Origin: a virus
IMG/VR virus record: IMGVR_UViG_3300029263_001128
Location: 1-54,934 of that record
Reading direction: 5' to 3' (one strand)
DNA: 54,934 nucleotides
This document shows positions 35,688-45,228 of this stretch, piece by piece. The notes below the pieces were generated by a model that searched no databases, was not told the DNA's origin, and saw only the letters and a list, made by a program, of their open reading frames with translations. Numbering within the stretch: position 1 is the first letter of the stretch; each line of letters starts with the position of its first letter. The position numbers and the translations under genes are program-made.

Positions 35688-37749
35688 AAGCAGAAAAGTC
35701 AAAAAAATAAAGTCTTTCTTAAAAGACAAGTTAAACCTGAGAAACAATGTTTACTTATTTGAAATAAACGATGTCCTCGCTAATCAAGCCAAGCTCCCTT
35801 ACAGTGTTGGGCTGATTTGGTCCTATTGCTCTGCAAGACTCCCAATCAGCGACAACTACCAGCTAGCAGAAGTGATCTGGTGGAGACAGCCAACAGAAGA
35901 AATTCTAAGCAAGATGAAAGATCCATCTGTTGTAGGTTTCAGTTGTTTCGTTTGGAATTGGAATAACAATGTTGAAATAGCAAAAAAAATTAAAGAGCGC
36001 TGGCCAAATTGTTTGATAGTCTTTGGAGGCTGGCAGGTCCCTATGTCTGATAGAATACAAGGATTTTTTGAAAAGTATCCGTTTGTCGATATCGCAGTTC
36101 ATGGAGAGGGCGAAATCACTTTCGCTGAAATACTTGAAGAAAATCTAAAAGACTCACCCGTTTGGGAAAGTGTCAAAGGATGTTCGGTTCCTTATCGTAT
36201 GGTGACGGATAAGAGTTCTAAAAATAGAATCATCAAAGATGGCCTGAAAGTAGAGAAAGAATTTGAAAACCCTTCTTATCATGATTTAACAACCTACACG
36301 GCTTTACCGCGACCAAGAATTGAAGACATCTCTATAATGCCAAGTCCTTACTTGGATGGTTTATTCGATAAACTTATTATTAACTGCGAGCACAACCTAG
36401 AGGCTACCTTTGAGACAACCCGAGGTTGCCCCTACTCCTGCACATATTGTGAAATAGGGACAAAGTATTACCAGAAAATCAAAACTCATAAATTAGATAA
36501 GATATACGCTGAAATTGATTGGATGGCCGACAACGAAGTGGTTTTTGTTTACAACGCAGATTCAAATTTTGGGATGATAAAGAACCACATAGACATAACA
36601 AAATATTTGGTTCACAATAAAAAGACTAAAGGATACCCGCAGAAGCATAGGTGCGACTGGTCTAAGAATCAAGCGGACAAGGTCATAGAACTAGCTAAGA
36701 TATTCTATGAAGCTGAGATGGACAAAGGCATTACAATCGCGGTCCAATCTATGAACCCCAAGGTGCTGAAAGCAGTAAAAAGAAAAAATGTTGATGATGG
36801 AAAGTTAGAGGAATTTATCGCTATGTACGAAGGGACTGGCTTACCCTCCTATGTAGAATTAATCCTGGGCTTGCCAGAGGAGACACGAGAATCTTTTATT
36901 GATGGAATATGTGAGGTCATAGAGTTGGGACAGCACAATTACATTGGAATTTACCCACTGACTGCTCTCCCAAACACCCCTTTCGGAGACCCAGAGTACA
37001 TAGAAAAATATAACTTAGAAATTGTAGAGACTTTCCCAGCTTTCAGTCATGTTGATATTAGTGAAATAAATGATTTTGAGAGAGAACACATGGTAGTGTC
37101 TTCCACAACAATGACCAAAGAGGGCTATAAGGATTGCACTGTTTATCGCTGGATGTTTATGTTTGGACACTATCTCGGAACTGTTCAGTTTGTTTCTAGA
37201 TTCCTAAATAATGCATATGAAATTGGATTTAGAGATTTCTACATGAACTTGATGTCCTACATGGAAGAAAAGCAAGGAGAAGGGTTTATAGGACAACAGT
37301 ATTCAAAGACAGAGAAAGCGCTTTCTGGAGTTCTAATAGCTGAGTCCCCTTGGGGAAGGGTTGTTCCTGAAATTAGAGAGAATTTTGCTTGGGATTTCGA
37401 AGAAGCCACGGTGCTTGAGATCATGAGGAACAAAGAAATTTTCTACGCAGAAATCAAAGACTTTGTTCTTTCTAACTATCAAATCTCAGAAGATGTCTTG
37501 GACGAGGCTTTAAAGTACCAGCAGGCAGCAATCTTGAATCCAGACTTAAACTACCCTATAATCGAAGAATTCAAATACAACATACATGATGTTATTCATA
37601 ACAAAGGCCACTTGGCCCATGTGGAGCAAAACTTGCAGTTTGAAGCAAAAAACTATAATGGAGACTTTTATGAATATGGTAAAGAGACGTTGTGGTGGGG
37701 TAGAAGAGTGGCAGCTTATAAAAACAAGGTAACTATTATAGATGGATAG
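35617..37749 (+). CDS. B12-binding-like radical SAM protein
   Basis: 710 residues (ATG 35638 is an alternative start). Residues 90-185 (VVGFSCFVWNWNNNVEIAKK, IVFGGWQVP, DIAVHGEGEITFAEIL) look like the cobalamin-binding-type N-terminal domain, although DxHxxG is absent. TTRGCPYSCTYCEIG carries the Cys-x3-Cys-x2-Cys iron-sulphur motif. VELILGLPEETRESF is typical of the TIM barrel. The long C-terminal part is unassigned. It may methylate or otherwise modify a sugar; the reaction is unknown. Confidence 0.8.
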   Translation: MEAEANLMTILQNIKFFLKKRLARSRKVKKIKSFLKDKLNLRNNVYLFEINDVLANQAKLPYSVGLIWSYCSARLPISDNYQLAEVIWWRQPTEEILSKMKDPSVVGFSCFVWNWNNNVEIAKKIKERWPNCLIVFGGWQVPMSDRIQGFFEKYPFVDIAVHGEGEITFAEILEENLKDSPVWESVKGCSVPYRMVTDKSSKNRIIKDGLKVEKEFENPSYHDLTTYTALPRPRIEDISIMPSPYLDGLFDKLIINCEHNLEATFETTRGCPYSCTYCEIGTKYYQKIKTHKLDKIYAEIDWMADNEVVFVYNADSNFGMIKNHIDITKYLVHNKKTKGYPQKHRCDWSKNQADKVIELAKIFYEAEMDKGITIAVQSMNPKVLKAVKRKNVDDGKLEEFIAMYEGTGLPSYVELILGLPEETRESFIDGICEVIELGQHNYIGIYPLTALPNTPFGDPEYIEKYNLEIVETFPAFSHVDISEINDFEREHMVVSSTTMTKEGYKDCTVYRWMFMFGHYLGTVQFVSRFLNNAYEIGFRDFYMNLMSYMEEKQGEGFIGQQYSKTEKALSGVLIAESPWGRVVPEIRENFAWDFEEATVLEIMRNKEIFYAEIKDFVLSNYQISEDVLDEALKYQQAAILNPDLNYPIIEEFKYNIHDVIHNKGHLAHVEQNLQFEAKNYNGDFYEYGKETLWWGRRVAAYKNKVTIIDG

Positions 37750-38170
37750 CAAATGGGAATGGGAAACCGCACATTTGACCCCTGGTGCAGGAATAATCTT
37801 ATTGCGTAAATTTAGCAATGACTGGATGGTTCTAGGACTATGGAAGAGCGGCGGCTATGATATAACCAAAGGTCATGTTGAAGACGGCGATGGTTATTTG
37901 GAGACGGCAATCCGAGAGGCTTTTGAGGAAGCAAATATAGATAAGATAGATTTTTGCTATGGGCACAAATACTACACCGCCGATTATTTAAGAATTTTCT
38001 TGGCTACCACCGAACAAGATGTTATAATAAAAGAGAACATAGATGGTTTCAAAGAGCATGATAACTACTCCTGGCTTACTTTAGAGGAAATGGAAAAACA
38101 AACCTATGATTATCTAAAGCCTGCCATAAGATGGGCAAAAAAGGAACTTCTTAATGGAAATAAAATTTAG
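37742..38170 (+). CDS. Nudix hydrolase
   Basis: 142 residues. TKGHVEDGDGYLETAIREAFEEANI is the Nudix box, close to GX5EX7REUXEEXGU but with Asp in place of the first Glu and Asn-Ile at the end. The REAFEE core is intact, so activity is likely. It would hydrolyse a nucleoside diphosphate linked to another group, perhaps a nucleotide sugar. It overlaps the radical SAM gene by 8 bases and the next by 17. Confidence 0.85.
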   Translation: MDSKWEWETAHLTPGAGIILLRKFSNDWMVLGLWKSGGYDITKGHVEDGDGYLETAIREAFEEANIDKIDFCYGHKYYTADYLRIFLATTEQDVIIKENIDGFKEHDNYSWLTLEEMEKQTYDYLKPAIRWAKKELLNGNKI

Positions 38171-39023
38171 CGACTTAATAAATAGACACAACGGTAATCC
38201 CGCTGTTATAACTTTATATGGTCCGTCATTGAACATCCACAAGGACAGGATTATCGAGCTACATAACAGGCAAGATATCTTAAGATTTTCTGTAAACAAT
38301 TGGTATGACTATTTTGACACCCAGCCAGATTATTGGATTCTGTCAAACTCTGAGCCTCGGTTTCTTATGAAAAATCTCATTCCATTTATAAAAGACAGAC
38401 AATTACCAGTGTTCTATTCAGATGACGGAGACTTTACGCCAAAAGAATTGATAAGAAATTCTCTGCAATCAGAATGGATGGCTTATGATCAGAGGCACTG
38501 GGAGGGCAAGGAGTGCAAACAAATTTTAAAAGAATTCAAGCAACATCATGATTCTAACAAAAACTTTAATTTCACCAAATTTGGTGAAAATGAAATTATG
38601 TGGCACCCACCTAGATGTTTTTCTATGTCGGGACACTCCCTAGATGGCCTGTGTTGTAAGCAAAATCTTCCTGCACGAATTCCTATTCAAGAACAATTAC
38701 AATCGCTCTGTGGTGTTGACAGACACTATAGCACAGGAGACACAGTTGCAGTTCATGCCATAGCTTTTGCGATAATCATGGGTTGCAATCCTATTTACGT
38801 TTCTGGATTAGATCTGGACTATTCCAGTGGCTATGCAAATCAAGATCAGGCAGACTGGGAACAAAAGGCCCAAGGTCCAAATGCTTGGGCTCCGGTGCGC
38901 AAAAATTTAGAAAACGATTTGAACATTTTAAACGAAAGTGCTGTTAAAAAAGGCATAGAAATTCTTAACTTGAATCCCAAACCATGGTATGATTCTTTTA
39001 AGCTGTCTGAATTTAATCTGTAG
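38154..39023 (+). CDS. Sialyltransferase-like (GT42/DUF115-type) protein
   Basis: 289 residues. AVITLYGPSLNIHKDRI at the start, then RFSVNNWYDYF, and STGDTVAVHAIAFAIIMGCNPIYVSGLDLDYSSGY with a C-terminal NILNESAVKKGIEILNLNP follow the order seen in GT42 sialyltransferases (N-terminal GPSL, later TSG...A...LGYKxIYLxGxD). The next two genes are CMP-sugar synthetase- and NeuB-like, which supports use of a CMP-nonulosonate donor. Similarity is structural in pattern; identity is not proven. Confidence 0.55.
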   Translation: MEIKFSDLINRHNGNPAVITLYGPSLNIHKDRIIELHNRQDILRFSVNNWYDYFDTQPDYWILSNSEPRFLMKNLIPFIKDRQLPVFYSDDGDFTPKELIRNSLQSEWMAYDQRHWEGKECKQILKEFKQHHDSNKNFNFTKFGENEIMWHPPRCFSMSGHSLDGLCCKQNLPARIPIQEQLQSLCGVDRHYSTGDTVAVHAIAFAIIMGCNPIYVSGLDLDYSSGYANQDQADWEQKAQGPNAWAPVRKNLENDLNILNESAVKKGIEILNLNPKPWYDSFKLSEFNL

Positions 39024-39038
39024 CTCGGAAAACCATTC

Positions 39039-39737
39039 ATGAATGTTGATTTGCCGAAAGGCTGTATTGTAATTTTGGCTCGTGGCGGTAGTAAAGGGAT
39101 AGCCAACAAGAACATGATAGATGTTTTGGGCAATCCCTTAATTTATTACGTTCTGAGTGAGTCTCTGAAGCTTAACAAATTAGACGTTTTCGTGTCGTCA
39201 GATAGCAAAAAGATTTTGAATTTTTCAAAGTCCCTTGGTGCCAAGACAATTCTGAGACCGGAGGCTATATCAGGAGATTTATCACCCGACATTGAAGGCT
39301 TCAGGCATTTTTTCCAAAAGTTTGAGAACTATGATTACGCCATTCATCTTAGAGCGACTTTCCCTCTAATCACAGACAAAATAATTGATGATGCGAACTC
39401 GATATTTTTAGAAAACTATTCTGAATTCGATTCTCTCAGATCCATGATTCCGTCTAAGCAGAATCCATACAAAATGTGGCATGTTGATAGCGACTGTGCC
39501 GAAACAGTTATTGAAGGTAACACACTTCACAGTATGCCTAGACAGGTGATAGAAAAAACTTATATACAAAACGCCTGTATTGACATTACAAAAAGAAAAA
39601 GTGTGTTACAATTGAACAGCATGACAGGCAACAGATGTCGTCCATATCTGATGGATGGCTCCTATAACATAGACATAGACAACAAACAAGATTTGCAGGA
39701 GGCAATAGATGCTATACGTTTTCGAAATGGCGAATAA
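39039..39737 (+). CDS. neuA: CMP-nonulosonate (acylneuraminate) cytidylyltransferase
   Basis: 232 residues. ILARGGSKGIANKNMIDVLGNPLI is the CTP-binding N terminus, VFVSSDSKKILNFSKSLGA and IHLRATFPLI (usually RPTxPL, here Arg-Ala-Thr) follow, with NIDIDNKQDL near the end holding the metal Asp. It makes a CMP-sugar from CTP and a sialic-acid-like keto acid. The start has a weak ribosome-binding site. It overlaps the NeuB-like gene by 29 bases. Symbol given by family. Confidence 0.85.
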   Translation: MNVDLPKGCIVILARGGSKGIANKNMIDVLGNPLIYYVLSESLKLNKLDVFVSSDSKKILNFSKSLGAKTILRPEAISGDLSPDIEGFRHFFQKFENYDYAIHLRATFPLITDKIIDDANSIFLENYSEFDSLRSMIPSKQNPYKMWHVDSDCAETVIEGNTLHSMPRQVIEKTYIQNACIDITKRKSVLQLNSMTGNRCRPYLMDGSYNIDIDNKQDLQEAIDAIRFRNGE

Positions 39738-41163
39738 TCACCAAGGTAGCTTGGAACACGCTTTAAGGATCATAGATGAATTCTCTCTTCTCGCCAAAAA
39801 GAATAAAATCAGTGCAGCGATAAAATTTCAATTTAGGCAACTGGACACATTCATTCATGATCATTATAAAAATTCTGATTTAAAATATGTGAAGAGGTTC
39901 AATAGCACCAAGATGTCACAAGAAGATTTTAGAAAGATGGCTGAGTATGCAAAAAGCAAATCACTTTTGACTATGGCAACACCTTTTGATAACGAATCTT
40001 TGCCTTGGATCAATCAGCTTGATATAGACATAGTAAAAATCGCTAGTTGCTCTTGCGATGATTGGCCTTTGCTGAATGAGGTGAGTAAAATAAACAGAAG
40101 AGTTATAATTTCTACTGCTGGCATAGAGTTCACAACTCTTGACAGAGTTTATAATTTGTTCAAGAATAATGGTCGCGATTTCTCTTTTATGCATTGTATT
40201 GGCGAATACCCGACACCTTTAGAAAATTCAAATCTAAAAAGAATTAAGACAATGCAGCAGAGGTATAAAGACATAAACATTGGCATCTCTACTCATGAAA
40301 GCCCAACTCAAAAATCAATTGTTCCTTACGCGGTTGCTATGGGGTGTAAGATAATTGAAAAACATGTCGGCGTTGAGACCGAAGAGATATCGTTAAATGC
40401 CTACTCTTGTACTGCAAAAGACATGCAAAAAGTAATTGATGAAGTTTCTTTTGTCCAAACAGCCACAGAAGGAGAATCAAGCACAGAGAAAGCTTCTTTA
40501 AGAAATCTCAAAAGAGGGATTTATCTAATAAATGATCTAGATGAAGATCAAATTATAAAAGAAGAACATCTTTATTATGCAATGCCCTTACAAGATGGAC
40601 AGGCTTCAACGGCTGAGATTAGGCAGGTAGTTGGCAGTAGAGCCCGATCAAGAATGACAAAGGATTCAATTGTTGAATTGTCGGGATGCTTTACAAATAG
40701 AGAGCTTGAGATAATGAATTCCATAAAAACTCAGACGTTTGCTGCCTTATCAAATTCCAAGATTGCTGTAGATAGGGACGAGGAAATTGAAATTTCTGCG
40801 CACTACGGGCTGGAGAGTTTCTCCAACACTGGTTGTGTTATCATCAATAAGATCAATAGAGCATATTGTAAGAAGCTAATAATTATGCAACCAAAGCAGG
40901 CTCACCCCATGCACCACCATGTGAAGAAAGAAGAGACATTTGAACTACTAAGTGGCGATTGTTCGATAAACTTAAACAATAAAATTGTAAAACTTAAGCT
41001 TGGCACGCCAGTTTTGATCCCGCGTGGTGTAGACCACTCATTCAGTTCCGAAAATGGCTGCGTGATTGAAGAAGTTTCTACAACACATTTCAAAGGAGAT
41101 TCAGTGTATGAAGATCCTGAGATTTTCAAGCTAAAGTTATCAGAAAGAAAGTTCTTTATTTGA
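39709..41163 (+). CDS. neuB: NeuB-like nonulosonate synthase with SAF and cupin domains
   Basis: 484 residues. The TIM-barrel part (FEMANNHQGS, IKFQFRQLDTF, DIVKIASCS, IIEKHVGV) condenses phosphoenolpyruvate with an N-acylhexosamine. Residues 285-335 (RGIYLINDLDEDQIIKEEHL) resemble the SAF/antifreeze domain. A C-terminal cupin follows (about 365-484: AHPMHHHVKKEETFELLSG, with four His and Glu, LIPRGVDHSFS). The fused cupin is extra compared with NeuB of about 345 residues and may epimerise or bind the sugar substrate. Symbol by family. Confidence 0.85.
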   Translation: MLYVFEMANNHQGSLEHALRIIDEFSLLAKKNKISAAIKFQFRQLDTFIHDHYKNSDLKYVKRFNSTKMSQEDFRKMAEYAKSKSLLTMATPFDNESLPWINQLDIDIVKIASCSCDDWPLLNEVSKINRRVIISTAGIEFTTLDRVYNLFKNNGRDFSFMHCIGEYPTPLENSNLKRIKTMQQRYKDINIGISTHESPTQKSIVPYAVAMGCKIIEKHVGVETEEISLNAYSCTAKDMQKVIDEVSFVQTATEGESSTEKASLRNLKRGIYLINDLDEDQIIKEEHLYYAMPLQDGQASTAEIRQVVGSRARSRMTKDSIVELSGCFTNRELEIMNSIKTQTFAALSNSKIAVDRDEEIEISAHYGLESFSNTGCVIINKINRAYCKKLIIMQPKQAHPMHHHVKKEETFELLSGDCSINLNNKIVKLKLGTPVLIPRGVDHSFSSENGCVIEEVSTTHFKGDSVYEDPEIFKLKLSERKFFI

Positions 41164-41167
41164 CACC

Positions 41168-41491
41168 ATGAAAGAAATAAAAACTTACATCGTTGACATC
41201 GATGGCACGATTTGTTCCCTTACGGAAGGGGATTATGCCACTGCTGTGCCAAAAGTTAAAAGAATTGACAAAATAAACAGATTATACGATTTGGGTCATA
41301 AAATAATCTATTGGACTGCAAGAGGAACTGTGACAGGTTTAGATTGGACAGAAATAACTTATAAACAAATGTCTGATTGGGGTGTAAAATACACAGAGTT
41401 GAAGCTCGGTAAACCACATTATGACTTTTTTATTTGTGACAAAGCGTTCAACTCAGAGAATTATTTTAATATAGAGGTAAATAATGATTAA
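41168..41491 (+). CDS. Small HAD-family phosphatase
   Basis: 107 residues. TYIVDIDGTICSL has the nucleophilic Asp and acid/base Asp, IIYWTARGT is motif II (Thr), and KLGKPHYDFFICDKAFNS supplies Lys and the metal Asp. It resembles short capsule-biosynthesis HAD proteins that act on sugar phosphates. Sited directly after NeuB, it could dephosphorylate a nonulosonate phosphate. Stop and next start overlap by 8 bases. Confidence 0.8.
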   Translation: MKEIKTYIVDIDGTICSLTEGDYATAVPKVKRIDKINRLYDLGHKIIYWTARGTVTGLDWTEITYKQMSDWGVKYTELKLGKPHYDFFICDKAFNSENYFNIEVNND

Positions 41492-42641
41492 ACTAGCAGA
41501 TAACATAATTGTAAAGCAAGATGTTGATGTTTTAACTAAGTGGCTCTCAGAGACAGATCATTACACCAAAGGACAAAAGACCATAGAATTTGAGAACCAA
41601 TGGTCTGAGTGGCAGGGATGCCAGTATTCTATTTTTGTAAATTCTGGTTCTTCTGCCAATTTGTTGGTGGTAGCAGGGCTTCTGTATTCTAACCGTTTGA
41701 AAAACAATAAGATTATCGTCCCTGCTGTCAGTTGGGTTACAACTGTTTCTCCGGCGATTATGTTAGGACTGGAACCGGTTTTGTGTGATGCAGACGAGAC
41801 AAATTTGGGTTTATCCGTTGAAGATTTTGAAGCTCTCTGTATAGAACACAATCCTGCTGCGGTAATGATGGTTCATGTTTTAGGCCACCCGAATCACATG
41901 ACCGAGATTATAAAAATTTGTGATAAATACAAAGTAATTTTGATAGAGGACACATGTGAAGCTCACGGAAGCACCTATGACGGAACTAAGTTGGGAAACT
42001 TTGGCATTGCTAGCACTTTTTCCTATTTCTATGGTCACCAAATGGCGACGGTTGAAGGAGGCATGGTTTGCACTAGCGATTATGAACTTTATAATGTGAT
42101 GCTGTCAATTCGCTCCCACGGATGGCTTAGAGACAATGACGAAGATTTTGCAAAAAGATGTTTAGACAAATATGAGATGCATGATGATTTCAACAAACAG
42201 TATTTCTTTGTCTACCCTGGCTTAAACATCAGGAACACAGACATAAATGCTGTAATAGGTCTTAGTCAAATTAAAAGAATCGATGATTATATAGCAAACA
42301 GAGATAGCAACTATAACTCTTACTGTTCACATTTAGACGGAAAAGTTTGGACTCAAAAAAGCGATAATGGAATTGTCTCATCTCTAGCTTTTGGCATAAT
42401 TGACAAAAATAAGAAAATAATAACCGATGAGTTGACTAAAAATGGAATTGAGTGCCGCCCACTAATTTGTGGATCTATTCAGGAACACCCATTTTGGCAC
42501 GAGAGATACCCGTCAAGAAACCTGCCTGTGGCTAAGAGGGTTCATGAATTTGGCTTTTACATCCCATGTCATCAAGATTTAAAACCAGAGCAAATAGAAT
42601 TTATTTCTAAAATAATTCTAGAAAATAGTATTGGAATTTAA
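41484..42641 (+). CDS. ColD-like sugar 3-dehydratase (PLP enzyme with His replacing Lys)
   Basis: 385 residues of the DegT/aspartate-aminotransferase fold. FVNSGSSANLLVVAGL and IEDTCEAHGSTYDGTKLGNFG bind PLP. The place of the PLP lysine, in SYFYGHQMATVEGGMV, holds His. This exchange marks 3-dehydratases such as ColD and E1, which use PLP or PMP to remove the 3-OH instead of aminating. Together with GMD (44257) and the Fcl-like gene (43358) it suggests GDP-colitose synthesis: GMD product, 3-deoxygenation, then reduction. Glutamate would supply the amine. Known ColD also has this His. Confidence 0.75.
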   Translation: MIKLADNIIVKQDVDVLTKWLSETDHYTKGQKTIEFENQWSEWQGCQYSIFVNSGSSANLLVVAGLLYSNRLKNNKIIVPAVSWVTTVSPAIMLGLEPVLCDADETNLGLSVEDFEALCIEHNPAAVMMVHVLGHPNHMTEIIKICDKYKVILIEDTCEAHGSTYDGTKLGNFGIASTFSYFYGHQMATVEGGMVCTSDYELYNVMLSIRSHGWLRDNDEDFAKRCLDKYEMHDDFNKQYFFVYPGLNIRNTDINAVIGLSQIKRIDDYIANRDSNYNSYCSHLDGKVWTQKSDNGIVSSLAFGIIDKNKKIITDELTKNGIECRPLICGSIQEHPFWHERYPSRNLPVAKRVHEFGFYIPCHQDLKPEQIEFISKIILENSIGI

Positions 42642-42645
42642 AGAC

Positions 42646-43365
42646 ATGATAGATTTTGATGAAAAAATTATTGTGTTTGATAGTCTCTCCTACAATTTTA
42701 GACCTTTTATAGAAGATGTCTTCGATTGCGATGATCTGGAAAATATTCATAAAATCCACACCCATCTTTTGCCAGACTCCGAAACGCTATCAAAACCTTG
42801 GCCTCAAAACGAAAACACATCAAATTTTCATTCTATCTTTTACGAAAAATTGAATGAACCTTGGGAAGAGATAGTTGATTTATATGAAAGATTTATTGAC
42901 AATTGTGTTTCTGACTTAATAGAAGAAGACTTTTTGTATCAAAAGTTCCCAACCTTCAGAGTGCACCTACCAAACATGAAAGCTGTTACCAAGTGGCACT
43001 ACGACGCCGATAGAGATCATAGGCACCCACTCGGAGAGATAAACTTTATTTTACCGATCACCAAGATGTATAAGACAAATACAGTTTGGTGCGAAACCGC
43101 CCCGAATCGTCATGATTATTGCCCCATCGAGGCAAATAGTGACCAGTTTATAAAGTTTAACGGTAATAGACGCCACCATGGTAATAAAGAAAATAAAACA
43201 AATCAGACAAGATTCAGCCTTGATTTCAGAATTCTTCCGATCAAACACACACCAGCAAGGGGCTTATTCCCAGAAATATTTGGTTCTTCCGCTATAAAAA
43301 ATAAAAAATGGGAAGCCGGCGGCTATTACAACATGTTTAGAAAAAAAGGATTAGATAATGTATGA
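42646..43365 (+). CDS. StrG-like 2-oxoglutarate/Fe(II) oxygenase family protein
   Basis: 239 residues from ATG 42646 (TTG 42631 is possible). FRVHLPNMKAVTKWHYDADR has the His-x-Asp metal pair, HPLGEINFILPIT and NTVWCETAPNRHDYCPIEAN follow, and FNGNRRHHGNKENKTNQTRFSLDFRI holds the distal His and the Arg that binds 2-oxoglutarate. The overall order recalls StrG of streptomycin clusters. It would hydroxylate or oxidise a sugar. It overlaps the next gene by 8 bases. Confidence 0.7.
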   Translation: MIDFDEKIIVFDSLSYNFRPFIEDVFDCDDLENIHKIHTHLLPDSETLSKPWPQNENTSNFHSIFYEKLNEPWEEIVDLYERFIDNCVSDLIEEDFLYQKFPTFRVHLPNMKAVTKWHYDADRDHRHPLGEINFILPITKMYKTNTVWCETAPNRHDYCPIEANSDQFIKFNGNRRHHGNKENKTNQTRFSLDFRILPIKHTPARGLFPEIFGSSAIKNKKWEAGGYYNMFRKKGLDNV

Positions 43366-44260
43366 AAAAGTTTGTGTAACAGGTGGTTCCGGTTTTGTTG
43401 GCAAAAATCTTAAAATTCAAAAACCTTCTTGGGTTTTTCTTTCCTCAATAGATTGTGATTTGACAGATTATCAGCAAGTAGTAGATTTCTTTCTCAAAGA
43501 AAGACCAGATGCAATTGTTCATTTGGCGGGAAGAGTGGGAGGCATCAAGGAAAATAAAGATAACCAAGCCGACTTTTATTATAAGAATTGTGCAATAAAT
43601 ACTAATGTTCTTCAAGCAGCACATCATTGCGGAATCAACAGGGTACTTTCATCGCTTAGCACTTGCGCTTTTCCTAACAAAGTTGAACATTATCCATTCT
43701 CAGAGGAAGATTTCTATTCAGGCCCACCGGCGCCGACAAACTTTTCTTATGGCATGACGAAGAGGATGCTGCAAGTAGGCTCGGTTGCTTACCGTGAACA
43801 ACATAACAGAAACTTCTCTACTTTTTGTCCATCTAACATTTATGGCCCTCATGACCACTTTGGTGAACAATCTTCACACTTTGTAGCCTCTTTGATAAAT
43901 AAGATGTACAATGCCAAGAATGGTGATACAATAGAATTATGGGGAACTGGAGCACCCCTTCGTCAACAACTATTTGTGCCTGATTTATGCCGTCTAATAC
44001 CAAGACTTTTAGATGAGCACAATAGCGCTCTGCCGCTGATTGTGGCCCCCAATGAGAACCTCTCGATCAAAGAGATGGCTCAGGCGCTAAGGGGGGAAGT
44101 TGTTAAAGAGGTTGATTTCACATTTAATGGAAAATTAGATGGTCAGTTTAGAAAAGATGGAAGCAATACATCTTTAAAAAACATTATTCCTGATGTAAAC
44201 TTTACAAAGTTTGCTGACGGCGTTAAAGAAACTTATCAATGGTTTGAGGAGAACAAATGA
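43358..44260 (+). CDS. GDP-L-fucose synthase-like epimerase/reductase
   Basis: 300 residues. [14 protein letters not shown] binds [41 protein letters not shown] (Tyr-x3-Lys) and [11 protein letters not shown] are the Fcl motifs, with [13 protein letters not shown] near the end. Fcl epimerises and reduces GDP-4-keto-6-deoxymannose to GDP-fucose; its relative ColC does the same on the 3-deoxy product to give GDP-colitose. Both substrates could be present here, so it may be either. It lies directly before GMD. Confidence 0.8.
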   Translation: MYEKVCVTGGSGFVGKNLKIQKPSWVFLSSIDCDLTDYQQVVDFFLKERPDAIVHLAGRVGGIKENKDNQADFYYKNCAINTNVLQAAHHCGINRVLSSLSTCAFPNKVEHYPFSEEDFYSGPPAPTNFSYGMTKRMLQVGSVAYREQHNRNFSTFCPSNIYGPHDHFGEQSSHFVASLINKMYNAKNGDTIELWGTGAPLRQQLFVPDLCRLIPRLLDEHNSALPLIVAPNENLSIKEMAQALRGEVVKEVDFTFNGKLDGQFRKDGSNTSLKNIIPDVNFTKFADGVKETYQWFEENK

Positions 44261-45228
44261 AGACAGCTTTTATAACTGGAATAACTGGCCAAGACGGCTC
44301 TTACTTAGCAGACCTGCTCCTATCTAAGGGATATAAGGTCGTCGGGCTCAAGAGAAGAACCTCTATAATCTCAACTGATCGAGTTGATCATCTATTCAAA
44401 AACATAAATTTTAGTTTAGAATACGGAAATTTGAATGATTCTGGTTGTTTACATAGACTGCTGATAAAACACAAGCCGGATGAAATCTATAACCTTGCAG
44501 CACAGTCTCATGTTAGAGTTTCTTTTGAGACACCTGAAGAGACAACTGATTTTGTTGCCATGGGCACGTTAAGGCTCTTGGAGGCCATGAGAAACTCATG
44601 CCCAGAGGCAAGATTTTATCAGGCATCATCATCAGAGATGTTTGGAGACAATCCAGAAAATCCACAAAATGAAGAAACTCGCTTAATGCCCGCATCCCCA
44701 TATGCTTGTGCTAAAGTTTATTCTCACAATATTTGTAGGAACTACAGAGAGTCATATAAGCTTCATATTTCAAGTGGAATCTTGTTTAATCACGAGTCTC
44801 CGCGACGAGGTGAAACATTTGTCACTCGTAAAATTACAATAGCGGCAGCACGAATAAAGCTCGGACTCCAAGATAAATTATTTCTTGGCAATCTTGAGGC
44901 CAAGAGAGATTGGGGGTTCGCAGGCGACTATGTCGAGGCCATGTGGCTCATGTTACAACAAGACACCCCAGATGATTATGTTGTAGCAACCGGGGAAACC
45001 CACACAGTGCGTGAATTTTTACAAGAAGTCTTTGACTATGCAAATTTGAATGTTGAAGATTATGTCGAGATAGATGAAAGGCTGTATCGGCCTCATGAGG
45101 TCCCTCTTTTATTGGGAGACCCTTCTAAGGCGAAACAAGAAATAGGCTGGACTCCAAAGATCAAATTCAAAGAGCTAGCCAAAATGATGTATGAAGAAGA
45201 TTATAAAAACCAAAAGGGAAAAAAATGA
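44257..45228 (+). CDS. gmd: GDP-mannose 4,6-dehydratase
   Basis: 323 residues. [18 protein letters not shown] is the NADP-binding GxxGxxG form typical of [38 protein letters not shown] and [11 protein letters not shown] (Tyr-x3-Lys), and [19 protein letters not shown] confirm it. It makes GDP-4-keto-6-deoxymannose, the shared precursor for fucose and colitose. Slightly shorter than the 345-375 norm but all motifs are intact. ATGA-type overlaps with both neighbours show one operon. Confidence 0.95.
   Translation: MKTAFITGITGQDGSYLADLLLSKGYKVVGLKRRTSIISTDRVDHLFKNINFSLEYGNLNDSGCLHRLLIKHKPDEIYNLAAQSHVRVSFETPEETTDFVAMGTLRLLEAMRNSCPEARFYQASSSEMFGDNPENPQNEETRLMPASPYACAKVYSHNICRNYRESYKLHISSGILFNHESPRRGETFVTRKITIAAARIKLGLQDKLFLGNLEAKRDWGFAGDYVEAMWLMLQQDTPDDYVVATGETHTVREFLQEVFDYANLNVEDYVEIDERLYRPHEVPLLLGDPSKAKQEIGWTPKIKFKELAKMMYEEDYKNQKGKK

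Noticed and set aside
41160-41165. TTGACA at the end of the NeuB-like gene
   Set aside because: It also overlaps a TGA stop but no -10-like box lies 16-18 bases downstream; the next start is only 3 bases away.
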